A stretch of DNA of 50,431 bases from JAAFHN01 sp031421855 (GTDB taxonomy: Bacteria; Pseudomonadota; Gammaproteobacteria; Burkholderiales; Burkholderiaceae_C): NCBI GenBank assembly GCA_031421855.1, contig JANOPN010000096.1, positions 1-50,431 on the forward strand, given 5' to 3'. Position 1 is the first letter of the stretch. Each line of letters starts with the position of its first letter. Positions 30,385 through 39,767 of the stretch are shown here, one piece after another. The notes under the pieces are model-generated. The model saw nothing but the letters and a program-made list of their open reading frames with translations. It did not search any database and had not been told where the DNA came from. The position numbers and the translations under genes were made by a program.

Positions 30385-31470
30385 ATGACCTCAATTGATT
30401 TGTTGCACGCCCTCGAAGGTGTCCAAGACCCACTCACCCAAAAGGGCTTAGTTGCGACCAAAGCGGTCAAAAACATCGTTTTTTCGGGTGCGAACGTCGC
30501 CTTTGACCTCGAAATGCCTTACCCCTGCAAAAGCCAGTGGCCCGTGCTTCGTCAGACACTGACGGCCGCGGCCAAATCGATTTCGGGTTTGGGGCAGGTC
30601 ACCATCCACATCAAAACGGCGGTTGTGGCCCATGCGGTGCAGCGCGGCGTGCAGTTACTGCCCAAGGTCAAAAACATCGTCGCGGTCGCCTCGGGCAAAG
30701 GCGGCGTGGGCAAAAGCACCACGGCAGCTAATTTGGCCTTGGCGCTGGCCGCTGAGGGGGCTGCCGTGGGTATTTTGGACGCCGACATCTATGGCCCTAG
30801 CCAACCCATGATGATGGGTATCACCGGCCGACCCGAGAGCACCGACGGCCAAACCATGGATCCGCTTGAGAATTACGGCGTTCAAGTCATTTCAATCGGG
30901 TTTTTGATCGACCCTGATCAAGCCATGATTTGGCGCGGGCCCATGGCGACCCAAGCGCTTGAGCAACTTTTGCGCCAAACCAATTGGGGTGACTTGGACT
31001 ATTTGATTGTTGACATGCCCCCAGGCACCGGCGACATCCAGCTCACCTTGAGCCAGCGCGTGCCCATGACCGGTGCGGTGATCGTTACCACCCCGCAAGA
31101 CATTGCCCTGCTTGACGCAAAAAAAGGCGTGGCGATGTTTGAAAAGGTGGGCGTGCCGATTTTGGGCTTGGTTGAAAACATGGCGGTTCACGTGTGCAGC
31201 AATTGCGGTCACACCGAGCATATTTTTGGTGAAGATGGCGGCAAACGCTATGCGGCGCTCAAGGGCATCGACTACTTGGGTGCGTTGCCTTTGGCGATGA
31301 GCATCCGCACCCAAGCGGACAACGGTCAGCCAACGGTTGTGGCGGATCCGGACGGCGACATTGCTGGCATTTATAAGTCGATGGCGCGCCAAATGGCCAT
31401 TGGCATTGCGGCCAAGGCCAAAGATTTCAGTTCGAAGTTTCCAAGCATCCGCGTCTCGCAAGGCACTTGA
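30385..31470 (+). CDS. apbC: Mrp/ApbC-type iron-sulfur carrier ATPase
   Basis: This 361-residue P-loop protein is thought to carry and deliver Fe-S clusters to target proteins. It has an N-terminal MIP18/DUF59-like domain (about residues 1-90), the deviant Walker A GKGGVGKSTTAANLA near residues 103-115, DADIYGPSQPMMMG, VDMPPGTGDIQLTLSQ and the cluster-binding CSNCGH (CxxC) near residue 270. ATG 30385 fits the family; an open frame upstream to 30208 overlaps metG and lacks conservation. It precedes Fe-S-rich formate dehydrogenase genes and nearly overlaps the DUF3305 gene, so it may serve them. Confidence 0.94.
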   Translation: MTSIDLLHALEGVQDPLTQKGLVATKAVKNIVFSGANVAFDLEMPYPCKSQWPVLRQTLTAAAKSISGLGQVTIHIKTAVVAHAVQRGVQLLPKVKNIVAVASGKGGVGKSTTAANLALALAAEGAAVGILDADIYGPSQPMMMGITGRPESTDGQTMDPLENYGVQVISIGFLIDPDQAMIWRGPMATQALEQLLRQTNWGDLDYLIVDMPPGTGDIQLTLSQRVPMTGAVIVTTPQDIALLDAKKGVAMFEKVGVPILGLVENMAVHVCSNCGHTEHIFGEDGGKRYAALKGIDYLGALPLAMSIRTQADNGQPTVVADPDGDIAGIYKSMARQMAIGIAAKAKDFSSKFPSIRVSQGT

Positions 31471-32057
31471 GTTTGTCTGATCGGCCCAGCCTCGATGTGG
31501 CAGTGCTCATGGCGCGCAGGCCCGTGCAAGGCCCCAACGCGCGTTGGGCGACGCACCAATGGCATTTGAGCGATGTCGTGTTGCATGAGCCGCATTTGGG
31601 TCAATTGCCGCAGCTTTTGTCCGATGAAGGCGATGTGCAGACGTGGCTGCATCCAAATCAAACCGTTGAGTTGTTCAAAGACACCGCCGAGGGCTACTAT
31701 TTGAATCTCACGTCACCTGAACCGTGCTTTTGGGTGATGTGGCGCATGGAAGATGAACCCGGTGAGCGAGCAAGTGGTAGCCCCAGCGGCGAGTGCATTG
31801 CATACCCGTCAATCGTGACGCTGAGCTATCACGATGCTGGGCGCTGGCTTGACTCGCAAGAGCATGTGGAGCAAGTCGCTGCGCCAAAGTCGGTGATTGA
31901 TTGGCTGCAGGCTTTCACTGAAATCCACCACATTCAAGAAGTCAAGAAGCGCAAGCGCCCGCAGAGTTTTCTGAGTCTCGAGGACCGCTTTGGCAACCCC
32001 GCTCGGGTGAGCACCGCAGACAAGCGAAAAATGCCCGGTGACTCCGTTCATGGCTGA
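31467..32057 (+). CDS. DUF3305 protein, formate dehydrogenase accessory
   Basis: This protein of about 195 residues has the DUF3305 pattern: VAVLMARRPVQGPNARWATHQW, VELFKDTAEGYYLNLTSPEPCFWVMWR, TLSYHDAGRWLDSQEHV, and a basic tail. DUF3305 genes accompany DUF3306, a polyferredoxin and TorD upstream of formate dehydrogenase operons; the biochemical function is unknown. The start is uncertain: TTG 31467 overlaps the apbC stop, and TTG 31473 is another choice. No ATG precedes the conserved region. Confidence 0.8.
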   Translation: MSLSDRPSLDVAVLMARRPVQGPNARWATHQWHLSDVVLHEPHLGQLPQLLSDEGDVQTWLHPNQTVELFKDTAEGYYLNLTSPEPCFWVMWRMEDEPGERASGSPSGECIAYPSIVTLSYHDAGRWLDSQEHVEQVAAPKSVIDWLQAFTEIHHIQEVKKRKRPQSFLSLEDRFGNPARVSTADKRKMPGDSVHG

Positions 32058-32676
32058 CGACGGGTTTTTCAGTCGCTGGAGTAAGCGCAAAACCGACGTT
32101 CGCGCGGGTGTTGTGGTCGTTGAGCCAGCGATCTCTGCACCGGTTGAGCTGCCCGTTGCACCAATGACGCAGGCGAAGCCTTCAGTTGACGAGCCGCCAC
32201 CATTGACCATCGAGGACACGCATGCGCTGACGCCGCAGAGCGATTTCAAGCCCTTTGTGCAAAGCAACGTGTCGCCCGATGTCAAAAACGCGGCCTTGAA
32301 AAAGCTTTTTGCTGATCCGCACTACAACGTGATGGACGGCATGGACACGTACATCGACGACTACTCCAAGGCTGACCCCATCCCCGAGGACATGCTTCGC
32401 CGCATGGTGGGTTCGAAGCTGCTGAATTTGTTTGATGATCCGCCCGAGGAGCCTGCGAAAACGCTCGAGGGACCTAGCGTCAGTGCCGATGGGCAAGGCA
32501 ATTTGCCTGTGGCACAGTCTGGCGACCAGCCAAAGCTTGAGGCATCTCCCTCAGCACAGCCACAGCCAGCATTGACGCCCGCGCATGACGACTCACTTGA
32601 TATGCAATTGCAACCAAACCATGCCGCTGGACCCAGCGGCGTTGTCGAAGGCTCTCTACAAAGATCAGCCGACTGA
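32050..32676 (+). CDS. DUF3306 protein, formate dehydrogenase accessory
   Basis: This is a 208-residue protein. ATG 32050 yields MADDGFFSRWSKRK, the typical DUF3306 start, and overlaps the DUF3305 gene by eight bases. A central conserved block (KNAALKKLFADPHYNVMDGMDTYIDDYSKADPIPEDMLRRM) is followed by a long low-complexity tail rich in Pro, Ser and Gln. The tail overlaps the start of the polyferredoxin gene by 92 bp in another frame, so the tail's composition may partly reflect dual coding. The function is unknown beyond its formate dehydrogenase association. Confidence 0.82.
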   Translation: MADDGFFSRWSKRKTDVRAGVVVVEPAISAPVELPVAPMTQAKPSVDEPPPLTIEDTHALTPQSDFKPFVQSNVSPDVKNAALKKLFADPHYNVMDGMDTYIDDYSKADPIPEDMLRRMVGSKLLNLFDDPPEEPAKTLEGPSVSADGQGNLPVAQSGDQPKLEASPSAQPQPALTPAHDDSLDMQLQPNHAAGPSGVVEGSLQRSAD

Positions 32677-34786
32677 AGCGCTCGCCGTCCACACGTTGCT
32701 GTGTCGGCGCGAAGCGCCCGCATTCCAGCGAGCCATCAAGGGGGGCGACGACGTGGTCGTTGCGTGCACGCAAGAGCGGCGTTTGTTTGATGAGTTGGCC
32801 CAAAACACCGAAGGCGCCCGAGCGGGCGTGGTTTCGCCGATCCGATTCGTCAACATCCGTGAGACGGGTGGCTGGAGCAAAGACGCGGGCTTGGCGACAC
32901 CCAAAATTGCCGCCTTAATCGCGCTGGCCAGCGCACCCGTCCCAGAGCCGGTCGCCCAAGTTACCTACAAAAGCGGTGGCCAGCTTCTGATTATTGGTCC
33001 GGGTCAAGCCGCCACATCGATCAGCGCGTTGCTGGGCGAAGAGATTCAAGTGACGTCACTCATTGCGCCCGGCTACAACGCTGAGGCGAGCGTCAACGGC
33101 ACTGAGCGCGTCATTGGCACCATCAGCGGCGAGATCGTGTCGTTGACCGGTTGGTTGGGGGCGTTCGAGCTCAAACTCAAGCGCAACAACCCCATCGATT
33201 TAGACCTGTGTACCCGTTGCAATGCTTGCGTCGAGGCATGCCCTGAGTCGGCCATCAGCGTCGACTTTCAAGTTGATTTAAACCTGTGCAAAAGCCACCG
33301 CTCTTGCGTGAGCGCATGCCATGTGGCCGCAGCAATCGATTTTGATCGCCCTGGCTCGGTTGAGACGCATCACTTTGACTTGGTTCTTGACCTGCGCCAA
33401 ACGACGGCGTTTGAGCAGCATGCCAAACCACAGGGCTATTTTCATGAGCCGCTCAGCACTTCACAGCCAAGTTTGCGCGCGGCAACTGCCCTTGCCTTGA
33501 GTCGCTTGGTGGGTGAGTTTGAGAAGCCGAAGTTCTTCAACTACAAACAAAAGCTCTGCGCCCACAGCCGCAACGAAAAAATTGGGTGCAATGCGTGCAT
33601 CGAGATCTGCTCGGCGCAGGCCATCAGCAGTGACAAATCGCGCCAGCAAATCAAGGTCAATCCAAACCTGTGCGTGGGTTGTGGTGCCTGCACCACGGTT
33701 TGCCCAACGGGCGCAATCAGCTACCAATACCCCAAAGCCGCAGACATCGGCCAGCGCATCAAGCTGGCACTGTACGCCTTTGATCGTGCCGGTGGCATGG
33801 GTGCGCACGTGTTGCTCCACAGTGAGGGTGCGGGCTCGCAATTGGTCGAGCAGTGGGGGCGGTCGGCGCGCCTGCGCGCCGATGTTAACGGCGTGCCTGC
33901 TAACGTCATCCCCAAGCCGCTTTTGCACACCGCCAGCGTGGGTGTTGAGGTTTGGCTGGGTGCGTTTGTGTTCGGCGCTGTCAAACTGACCGTCATGGTC
34001 ACGAATGAAGAGGCCCTGCAGTATGTGGCTGCCGTGCGCGAACAAATGGCAGTGGCCCAGAGTCTGCTAACCGGTTTGGGCTACAGCGGCGGCGTGCCGG
34101 TGTTTGACGTGCTGCATTTGGATGATTCAGAATATCCATCGCTTCATTCAAAAATCATAGCAACAGATCGATATTTTACCGAGACCAAGGGCCCAAAACT
34201 CGTTAAAACGGCCTCAAAAATCGCCCAAGTGGCCAAATTTGCCTTGGCGAGCGAAAAACGTGCCAGCATGGATTTGTTGGTTGAGCACTTGATTGCCCAC
34301 GCACCCGCGCTCAAGGATGCTGAACCCATACAGACGCTGGCATTGCCCAACGCCTCGCCCTGGGGCGCAATCAGCGTCAACAAAGACAGTTGCACGTTGT
34401 GTTTAAGCTGCATCAATGCATGCCCAGCCGGTGCATTGAGTGATGGCTCGGCTCTTCCGCAGCTCAATTTCACCGAGAAAAACTGCGTGCAGTGCGGTTT
34501 ATGCGCCAAAACCTGCCCTGAAAACGCGATCACGCTGATTCCGCAGCTTGACCTGACGCCGCAGCGCAAACAAGCGCGCATGCTCAATGAGATGCAACCG
34601 TATCGATGCCTGCGCTGCCAAAAGCCGTTTGGAACACTCAAGGCCATTGAAGCAATGCTAGGCAAACTGAGTGGCCACGCGATGTTCCAAGGCGCTGCCG
34701 CGGATCGACTCAAAATGTGCATGGATTGCCGCGTGATTGATTTGTACAGCGCGGGTGACGAGACAAAAGTACAAACACCCTCATGA
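32585..34786 (+). CDS. Polyferredoxin (multi-[4Fe-4S] protein) of formate dehydrogenase cluster
   Basis: This 733-residue protein has an N-terminal CNCN segment (HLICNCNQTMPLD) and several four-cysteine motifs. These are CTRCNACVEACP, CKSHRSCVSACH, CNACIEICS, CVGCGACTTVCP, CTLCLSCINACP and CVQCGLCAKTCP, with a final CLRC/CMDC region. It presumably passes electrons or Fe-S clusters in formate dehydrogenase maturation or turnover; the exact role is unknown. ATG 32585 places the conserved CNCN near the start despite the 92-bp overlap with DUF3306. Residues about 525-537 (IATDRYFTETKGP) come from an in-frame repeat copy. Confidence 0.88.
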   Translation: MTTHLICNCNQTMPLDPAALSKALYKDQPTEALAVHTLLCRREAPAFQRAIKGGDDVVVACTQERRLFDELAQNTEGARAGVVSPIRFVNIRETGGWSKDAGLATPKIAALIALASAPVPEPVAQVTYKSGGQLLIIGPGQAATSISALLGEEIQVTSLIAPGYNAEASVNGTERVIGTISGEIVSLTGWLGAFELKLKRNNPIDLDLCTRCNACVEACPESAISVDFQVDLNLCKSHRSCVSACHVAAAIDFDRPGSVETHHFDLVLDLRQTTAFEQHAKPQGYFHEPLSTSQPSLRAATALALSRLVGEFEKPKFFNYKQKLCAHSRNEKIGCNACIEICSAQAISSDKSRQQIKVNPNLCVGCGACTTVCPTGAISYQYPKAADIGQRIKLALYAFDRAGGMGAHVLLHSEGAGSQLVEQWGRSARLRADVNGVPANVIPKPLLHTASVGVEVWLGAFVFGAVKLTVMVTNEEALQYVAAVREQMAVAQSLLTGLGYSGGVPVFDVLHLDDSEYPSLHSKIIATDRYFTETKGPKLVKTASKIAQVAKFALASEKRASMDLLVEHLIAHAPALKDAEPIQTLALPNASPWGAISVNKDSCTLCLSCINACPAGALSDGSALPQLNFTEKNCVQCGLCAKTCPENAITLIPQLDLTPQRKQARMLNEMQPYRCLRCQKPFGTLKAIEAMLGKLSGHAMFQGAAADRLKMCMDCRVIDLYSAGDETKVQTPS
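34157..34194 (+). repeat. Interspersed repeat copy inside the polyferredoxin gene
   Basis: ATAGCAACA begins and CCGAGACCAAGGGCCC ends the element, with a diverged middle. It is read in frame as IATDRYFTETKGP, the same frame as the copy at the end of the histidine kinase. The CxxC motifs before and after it are intact. Confidence 0.75.
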
Positions 34787-35415
34787 CCATTCAAACCCAC
34801 AACAGTGCCGCGCCAAAAACCAGCGCGCTCGACGAAGAAACCGCTCGCGCCGAGGTCTACGGATTGCTGTGTGCGCTTCTTTATGCGCCGCCAGCGCCAG
34901 AATTGCTCTCGCAACTTCGGGTCGCGGTCACCCAAGCCCCCAGCGAGGGCGGATTTTTAGAGCAACCTTGGGTCGTGTTGGTACAAGCCGCCCGTGAAGC
35001 CACCGACACGCAGATTGCCGACGAGTTTCAAACCCTGTTTGGCGGCGTTGGCAAGCCCGAGGTTTATTTGTTTGGCTCGCATTACTTGAGCGGCTTTTTG
35101 AATGAAAAGCCGCTGGTTCGACTTCGCACCGATTTGGCGAAACTGGGTTTGGGTCGCGACGAAGACATGAGCGAAACCGAGGATCACTTCGCTTACGGCT
35201 GCGAAGTGATGCGCTATTTGATCGCTGGCGACGACGTGGCTATCGCCAACTTAACGCAACAAAAATCGTTTTTCGGTGACCATCTGCAGCCGTGGGCTGC
35301 GGCGATGTGCGATGCAATTGCGGCGCATCCCAAGTCGCGGTTCTACCGTGCAGTTGCCGAGTTCACCCAATCGTTTTTGACGGTTGAGCAGCAGGGTTTT
35401 GACTTGCTCGATTAA
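34783..35415 (+). CDS. TorD-family molybdoenzyme chaperone
   Basis: This 210-residue all-helical chaperone would bind the Tat signal and apo-form of the formate dehydrogenase catalytic subunit during cofactor loading. The TorD pattern includes DEFQTLFGGVGKPEVYLFGSHYLSGF, the conserved EDHFAYGCEVMRYLIAGD (the DH...E.M core) and FFGDHLQPWAAAMCDAI. Its ATG overlaps the polyferredoxin stop (ATGA), so translation is coupled. It lies upstream of the Tat-exported alpha subunit. Confidence 0.9.
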   Translation: MTIQTHNSAAPKTSALDEETARAEVYGLLCALLYAPPAPELLSQLRVAVTQAPSEGGFLEQPWVVLVQAAREATDTQIADEFQTLFGGVGKPEVYLFGSHYLSGFLNEKPLVRLRTDLAKLGLGRDEDMSETEDHFAYGCEVMRYLIAGDDVAIANLTQQKSFFGDHLQPWAAAMCDAIAAHPKSRFYRAVAEFTQSFLTVEQQGFDLLD

Positions 35416-35574
35416 TTGAGTAGCGGTTGACCGACATCAACGGGAAAACCCTTTGTTGAATCCGATGGTTTTGCTTGGTTAGCGGTTGCGCAATTGGAGG
35501 CGAGAGTCTAAACTTTGATTGCTAGCTTAAATGGGGTTTGCATCTCGAACCCCTGCCAGCCACAGGACATACCC

Positions 35575-35805
35575 ATGAGCAATCTATCTGCTTCCAGCGC
35601 ACCCAACGCTTCTGCGGCTTCGCGCCGAGCCATGTTGTTTGGAGCAAGTGCAGCGGCCGCGGGTGTTGCGGCTGTTGCACTCGTTCCCGGTGCGGCAAAG
35701 CCGCTGCAAGCCAGCACCGTGCCACAACCCGATGCACCTGAAAACGGCGGCGGTTACCGCGTAACCGATCACGTCAAGCGCTACTACGCCACCACCTTGG
35801 TCTGA
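35575..35805 (+). CDS. Small Tat-signal protein of the formate dehydrogenase operon
   Basis: This 76-residue protein has an SRRAML twin-arginine motif followed by a hydrophobic segment (FGASAAAAGVAAVALVPGAA), then a short charged part (GGGYRVTDHVKRYYATTLV). Such small Tat proteins are found directly upstream of FdhA in this type of operon; a role in assembly or export of the enzyme is inferred, not shown. ATG 35575 follows a weak AGGAC. The gene ends 28 bp before fdhA. Confidence 0.75.
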   Translation: MSNLSASSAPNASAASRRAMLFGASAAAAGVAAVALVPGAAKPLQASTVPQPDAPENGGGYRVTDHVKRYYATTLV

Positions 35806-35833
35806 GCTCAATTCACCTCGCGGAGTAACACAC

Positions 35834-38800
35834 ATGTTGTTGACCAAAAAAACGGCTGGGGCCCACGCCTCGCCTTCCAGCACTCGATTCGTGTCAAGCC
35901 TGCAACGCGGCTTGAGCCACTCGATTGGCGCACTTGATCGACGCACTTTTTTGCGCCGCTCAGGCTTAGGTGTTGGCGTTGGATTGGCCGCCACGCAGTT
36001 GACCTTGGTGAAGAAGGCCAATGCCGCTCAAAAGGGCAGCGTCGACGGCACCGGCAAGGTCGAAGTCAAGCGCACCGTGTGTGGGCACTGCTCGGTCGGT
36101 TGTGCAGTCGACGCCGTGGTTGAAAATGGCGTTTGGGTGCGGCAAGAACCGGTTTTTGACTCCCCGATCAACATGGGCGCTCACTGTGCCAAAGGCGCGG
36201 CGCTGCGCGAGCATGGTCACGGCGAGTTTCGCCTGCGCTACCCGATGAAACTCGTCAACGGCAAATACGAGCGAATCAGTTGGGACATTGCGCTGACCGA
36301 GATATCAGCGCGCATGCTGGAGCTCAAAAAAGCCAGCGGCCCTGACAGCATTTTTTGGGTGGGCTCATCCAAACACAACAACGAACAAGCGTACTTGTTT
36401 CGCAAGTTTGTGAGCCTTTGGGGCAGCAACAACTGCGACCATCAGGCTCGCATTTGCCACAGCACCACGGTTGCAGGTGTCGCCAACACCTGGGGTTACG
36501 GCGCGATGACCAACAGCTACAACGACATGCAAAACAGCAAAGTCGCGATGTACATTGGCTCAAACGCCGCCGAGGCCCACCCGGTCAGTTTGTTGCACAT
36601 GTTGCATGCCAAAGAAACTGGCTGCAAGATGATCGTGGTTGACCCACGCTTCACCCGCACGGCAGCCAAGGCCGATGAGTACGTGCGCATTCGGTCAGGC
36701 ACGGACATTGCATTTTTGTTTGGGCTGTTGCATCACATCTTCAAGAACGGCTGGGAAGACAAGAAATACATTGATGATCGCGTCTACGGCATGGAAAAGG
36801 TGCGCGAAGAATGTTTGACCAAATGGACGCCCGACAAGGTTGAAGAGGCGTGCGGCGTCAAAGAAGACCAAATGCTCAAGGTGGCCAAAATGTTGGCCGA
36901 GAGCCGTCCCGGCACCATCGTGTGGTGCATGGGTCAAACCCAGCACACCATTGGCAATGCGATTGTGCGCGCGTCGTGCATATTGCAGTTGGCTCTGGGC
37001 AACATCGGCCCAAGTGGTGGTGGCGCCAACATTTTCCGTGGCCATGACAACGTGCAGGGCGCAACCGATGTTGGCCCCAACCCCGACTCGTTGCCAGGCT
37101 ATTACGGCATCGTTGACGGCGCATGGAAGCATTTCGCCAAGGCGTGGAATGTTGACTACGAGTGGATCAAAAAGCAGTTTGCGTCGCCCGCGATGATGAC
37201 CAAGCCCGGCATGACGGTGTCGCGCTGGATTGACGGTGTGTTGGAGAAAAACGAGTTCATCGATCAAGACTCAAACTTGCGGGCCTTGGTCATGTGGGGC
37301 CATGCACCCAATTCGCAAACACGCGGTTTGGACATGAAGCGCGCGATGGACAAGCTCGATTTGTTGGTGGTGGTTGATCCGTATCCGTCGGCAACCGCCG
37401 CCATGGCCGCGATGCCCGGCAAGGCTGAAGACCTAAACCCCAACCGGGGTGTGTATTTGCTACCTGCGGCCTCGCAATTTGAGACCAGCGGTTCATGTAC
37501 GGCTTCGAATCGCTCGATTCAGTGGCGTGAAAAAGTGATTGAACCCTTGTGGGAGAGTCGCAGCGATCACATGATCATGTACCAGTTCGCGCAAAAACTA
37601 GGCTTTGGCGCTGAGCTGGTCAAAAACTACAAAATGCAAAAAGTGGGCGGCATGGATGAGCCGGTGCCTGAAGATATTTTGCGCGAGATCAACAAGTCAG
37701 TTTGGACGATTGGCTACACCGGTCAAAGCCCAGAGCGACTCAAAGCGCACATGCGCAACATGGGTAACTTTGACGTCAAAACGCTGAAAAGCAAGGGCGG
37801 TAAAGATGCTGAGACGGGCTACGACTTAACGGGTGACTATTTTGGTTTGCCCTGGCCGTGCTACGGCACGCCCGAACTCAAGCACCCCGGCTCACCCAAC
37901 TTGTATGACACCTCCAAACACGTCATGGACGGTGGCGGCAACTTTCGCGCCAACTTTGGTGTCGAGCGAGAAGGCGTGTCTTTGCTGGCCGGGGACGGAT
38001 CGCACTCTAAAGGCGCCGATCTCACGACGGGTTACCCAGAGTTCGACCACCTGCTGCTTAAAAAACTCGGTTGGTGGGACGAGCTGACCGATGCTGAAAA
38101 AGCCGGCGCAGAAGGCAAGAACTGGAAAACCGACAACACAGGCGGCATCATCCGTGTGACCATGAAAAATCACGGTTGCCACGTGTTTGGCAACGCCAAA
38201 GCCCGCGCCATTGTTTGGAATTTCCCTGACGGCATTCCCCAACACCGCGAGCCTCTTTATGGCACCCGGCCAGATATGGCGGCCAAGTATCCGACGCACG
38301 ATGACCGCAAGACCGCTTGGCGTTTGCCAGTTTTGTTCAAGTCGATCCAACAAAAAGCCATTGCAGACAAGGCCTACGAGAAGTTCCCACTCATCATGAC
38401 GTCGGGCCGTTTGGTCGAGTACGAGGGTGGTGGCGAGGAAACTCGCTCGAACCCGTGGCTTGCCGAGTTGCAACAAGACATGTTCATTGAGATCAACCCC
38501 AAGGCTGCGGCAGATCGGGGCGTGAAAAATGGCGAACAAGTCAATGTGGTCACGCCGACCGGCGCGCGCATCAAGGTCATGGCCATGGTGACGGAGCGAG
38601 TTGGTCCTGACACGGTGTTTTTGCCGTTCCACTTCTCTGGGCATTGGCAAGGTGCCGACATGAAGGCGTACTACCCAGGCGGCGCGGCACCCATCACTCG
38701 CGGCGAAGCCATCAATACCGCTACAACCTACGGCTATGACATTGTCACGATGATGCAAGAGACCAAAACGACGATTTGTAATGTTGAGCGCATTGCTTGA
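35834..38800 (+). CDS. fdhA: Formate dehydrogenase catalytic alpha subunit (Tat-exported)
   Basis: This 988-residue molybdo/tungsto-bis-MGD enzyme oxidises formate to CO2 in the periplasm. It has a twin-arginine signal (LDRRTFLRRSGLGVGVGLAA), the N-terminal [4Fe-4S] motif CGHCSVGC...CAKGAALREHGHG, the active site ARICHS with Cys208 (not selenocysteine) and His209, and a C-terminal molybdopterin domain (RLVEYEGGGEETRSNPWLAEL...). Start ATG 35834 follows GGAG at 35822-35825. It forms a complex with the beta and cytochrome b subunits encoded next, feeding electrons to the quinone pool. Confidence 0.95.
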   Translation: MLLTKKTAGAHASPSSTRFVSSLQRGLSHSIGALDRRTFLRRSGLGVGVGLAATQLTLVKKANAAQKGSVDGTGKVEVKRTVCGHCSVGCAVDAVVENGVWVRQEPVFDSPINMGAHCAKGAALREHGHGEFRLRYPMKLVNGKYERISWDIALTEISARMLELKKASGPDSIFWVGSSKHNNEQAYLFRKFVSLWGSNNCDHQARICHSTTVAGVANTWGYGAMTNSYNDMQNSKVAMYIGSNAAEAHPVSLLHMLHAKETGCKMIVVDPRFTRTAAKADEYVRIRSGTDIAFLFGLLHHIFKNGWEDKKYIDDRVYGMEKVREECLTKWTPDKVEEACGVKEDQMLKVAKMLAESRPGTIVWCMGQTQHTIGNAIVRASCILQLALGNIGPSGGGANIFRGHDNVQGATDVGPNPDSLPGYYGIVDGAWKHFAKAWNVDYEWIKKQFASPAMMTKPGMTVSRWIDGVLEKNEFIDQDSNLRALVMWGHAPNSQTRGLDMKRAMDKLDLLVVVDPYPSATAAMAAMPGKAEDLNPNRGVYLLPAASQFETSGSCTASNRSIQWREKVIEPLWESRSDHMIMYQFAQKLGFGAELVKNYKMQKVGGMDEPVPEDILREINKSVWTIGYTGQSPERLKAHMRNMGNFDVKTLKSKGGKDAETGYDLTGDYFGLPWPCYGTPELKHPGSPNLYDTSKHVMDGGGNFRANFGVEREGVSLLAGDGSHSKGADLTTGYPEFDHLLLKKLGWWDELTDAEKAGAEGKNWKTDNTGGIIRVTMKNHGCHVFGNAKARAIVWNFPDGIPQHREPLYGTRPDMAAKYPTHDDRKTAWRLPVLFKSIQQKAIADKAYEKFPLIMTSGRLVEYEGGGEETRSNPWLAELQQDMFIEINPKAAADRGVKNGEQVNVVTPTGARIKVMAMVTERVGPDTVFLPFHFSGHWQGADMKAYYPGGAAPITRGEAINTATTYGYDIVTMMQETKTTICNVERIA

Positions 38801-38854
38801 CTTTGGCCTGAGCCAGCAAACCACAACCCAAAGTGAACCCAACGAGGAGCCCAC

Positions 38855-39472
38855 ATGGCCCGCATGAAATTCATCTGTGATGCAGAGCGCTGCATCGAAT
38901 GCAACGGTTGCGTCACCGCTTGTAAAGCCGAACACGATGTGCCGTGGGGCGTGAATCGCCGACGCGTGGTCACGCTCAACGACGGTGTGCCCGGAGAGCG
39001 CAGCGTATCCGTGGCTTGCATGCATTGCTCAGACGCGCCTTGCATGGCGGTTTGCCCAGTGAACTGTTTTTATCGCACCGACGAAGGTGTGGTTTTGCAT
39101 GACAAAGACGTGTGCATTGGGTGCGGTTACTGCTCGTATGCCTGTCCGTTTGGCGCACCACAATTCCCGACGGCGGGCACTTTTGGCGTGCGCGGCAAGA
39201 TGGACAAATGCACCTTTTGCGCGGGTGGCCCTGAAGCCAACGGTAGCCAAGCAGAGTATGAAAAGTATGGTCGCAACCGCCTGGCAGAGGGCAAACTGCC
39301 AGCCTGCGCGGAGATGTGCTCGACCAAGGCTTTGCTTGCGGGTGATGGCGACGTGATCTCCGACATTTACCGAAACCGCGTTTTGAAACGCGGCAAGGGC
39401 GCAGAAGTGTGGGGCTGGGGCACCGCTTACGGCTCGAAGCAAGCCGGTCAACCACCCAAGCAAGGAGCATGA
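38855..39472 (+). CDS. fdhB: Formate dehydrogenase iron-sulfur beta subunit
   Basis: This 205-residue electron-transfer subunit has four [4Fe-4S] sites formed by CIECNGCVTACKAEH, CMHCSDAPCMAVCPVNCF, CIGCGYCSYACPFG and a CTFC...CAEMC group. It links the periplasmic active site to the cytochrome b subunit. ATG 38855 follows GAGGAG. No membrane helix is visible, unlike E. coli FdnH, so anchoring would rely on the gamma subunit. Confidence 0.94.
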   Translation: MARMKFICDAERCIECNGCVTACKAEHDVPWGVNRRRVVTLNDGVPGERSVSVACMHCSDAPCMAVCPVNCFYRTDEGVVLHDKDVCIGCGYCSYACPFGAPQFPTAGTFGVRGKMDKCTFCAGGPEANGSQAEYEKYGRNRLAEGKLPACAEMCSTKALLAGDGDVISDIYRNRVLKRGKGAEVWGWGTAYGSKQAGQPPKQGA

Positions 39473-39474
39473 CC

Positions 39475-39705
39475 ATGACTCGTTTGATGGCAATGGCTGC
39501 GGGCCTGGTGATGGCAGTTGGCTTGAGTGCATGCGGCGAGAAGCCGCAGGGCATGGGTGGCGTGAAAAGCGACACTGCGCCTTACACCGGCACCGGCAAG
39601 ACCTATGCGATTTCAGGGTGGAAGCAAGGCGACCAAAAGAGTTGGGAGTCGCAAATGCGTGCGCGCACGCAAAACGGACAAAACGATTACGTCAAGGCAC
39701 CGTGA
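39475..39705 (+). CDS. Small lipoprotein of the formate dehydrogenase operon
   Basis: This 76-residue predicted lipoprotein has lipobox GLSAC (acyl Cys20) after a short hydrophobic signal, then a polar C-terminal part (YAISGWKQGDQKSWESQMRARTQNGQNDY). I do not recognise a family. ATG 39475 has AAGGAG seven bases upstream; an ATG at 39469 overlapping the fdhB stop is less likely. Its place between beta and gamma genes suggests a subunit or assembly role for the enzyme. Confidence 0.7.
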   Translation: MTRLMAMAAGLVMAVGLSACGEKPQGMGGVKSDTAPYTGTGKTYAISGWKQGDQKSWESQMRARTQNGQNDYVKAP

Positions 39706-39767
39706 TGCCGATTGGGCTGCGTGTGACGGCTGATTAGGTTGTGGTTTGGGTTGCTGAGGAGACAGTT

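Noticed and set aside
34144..34935. 263-codon minus-strand frame across the polyferredoxin/torD junction
   Set aside because: Antisense to two well-supported genes; its translation has only mirrored codons.
37892..39025. 377-codon open frame on the minus strand
   Set aside because: Antisense to the end of fdhA and start of fdhB, both unmistakable. His/Arg-rich translation without recognisable domains.
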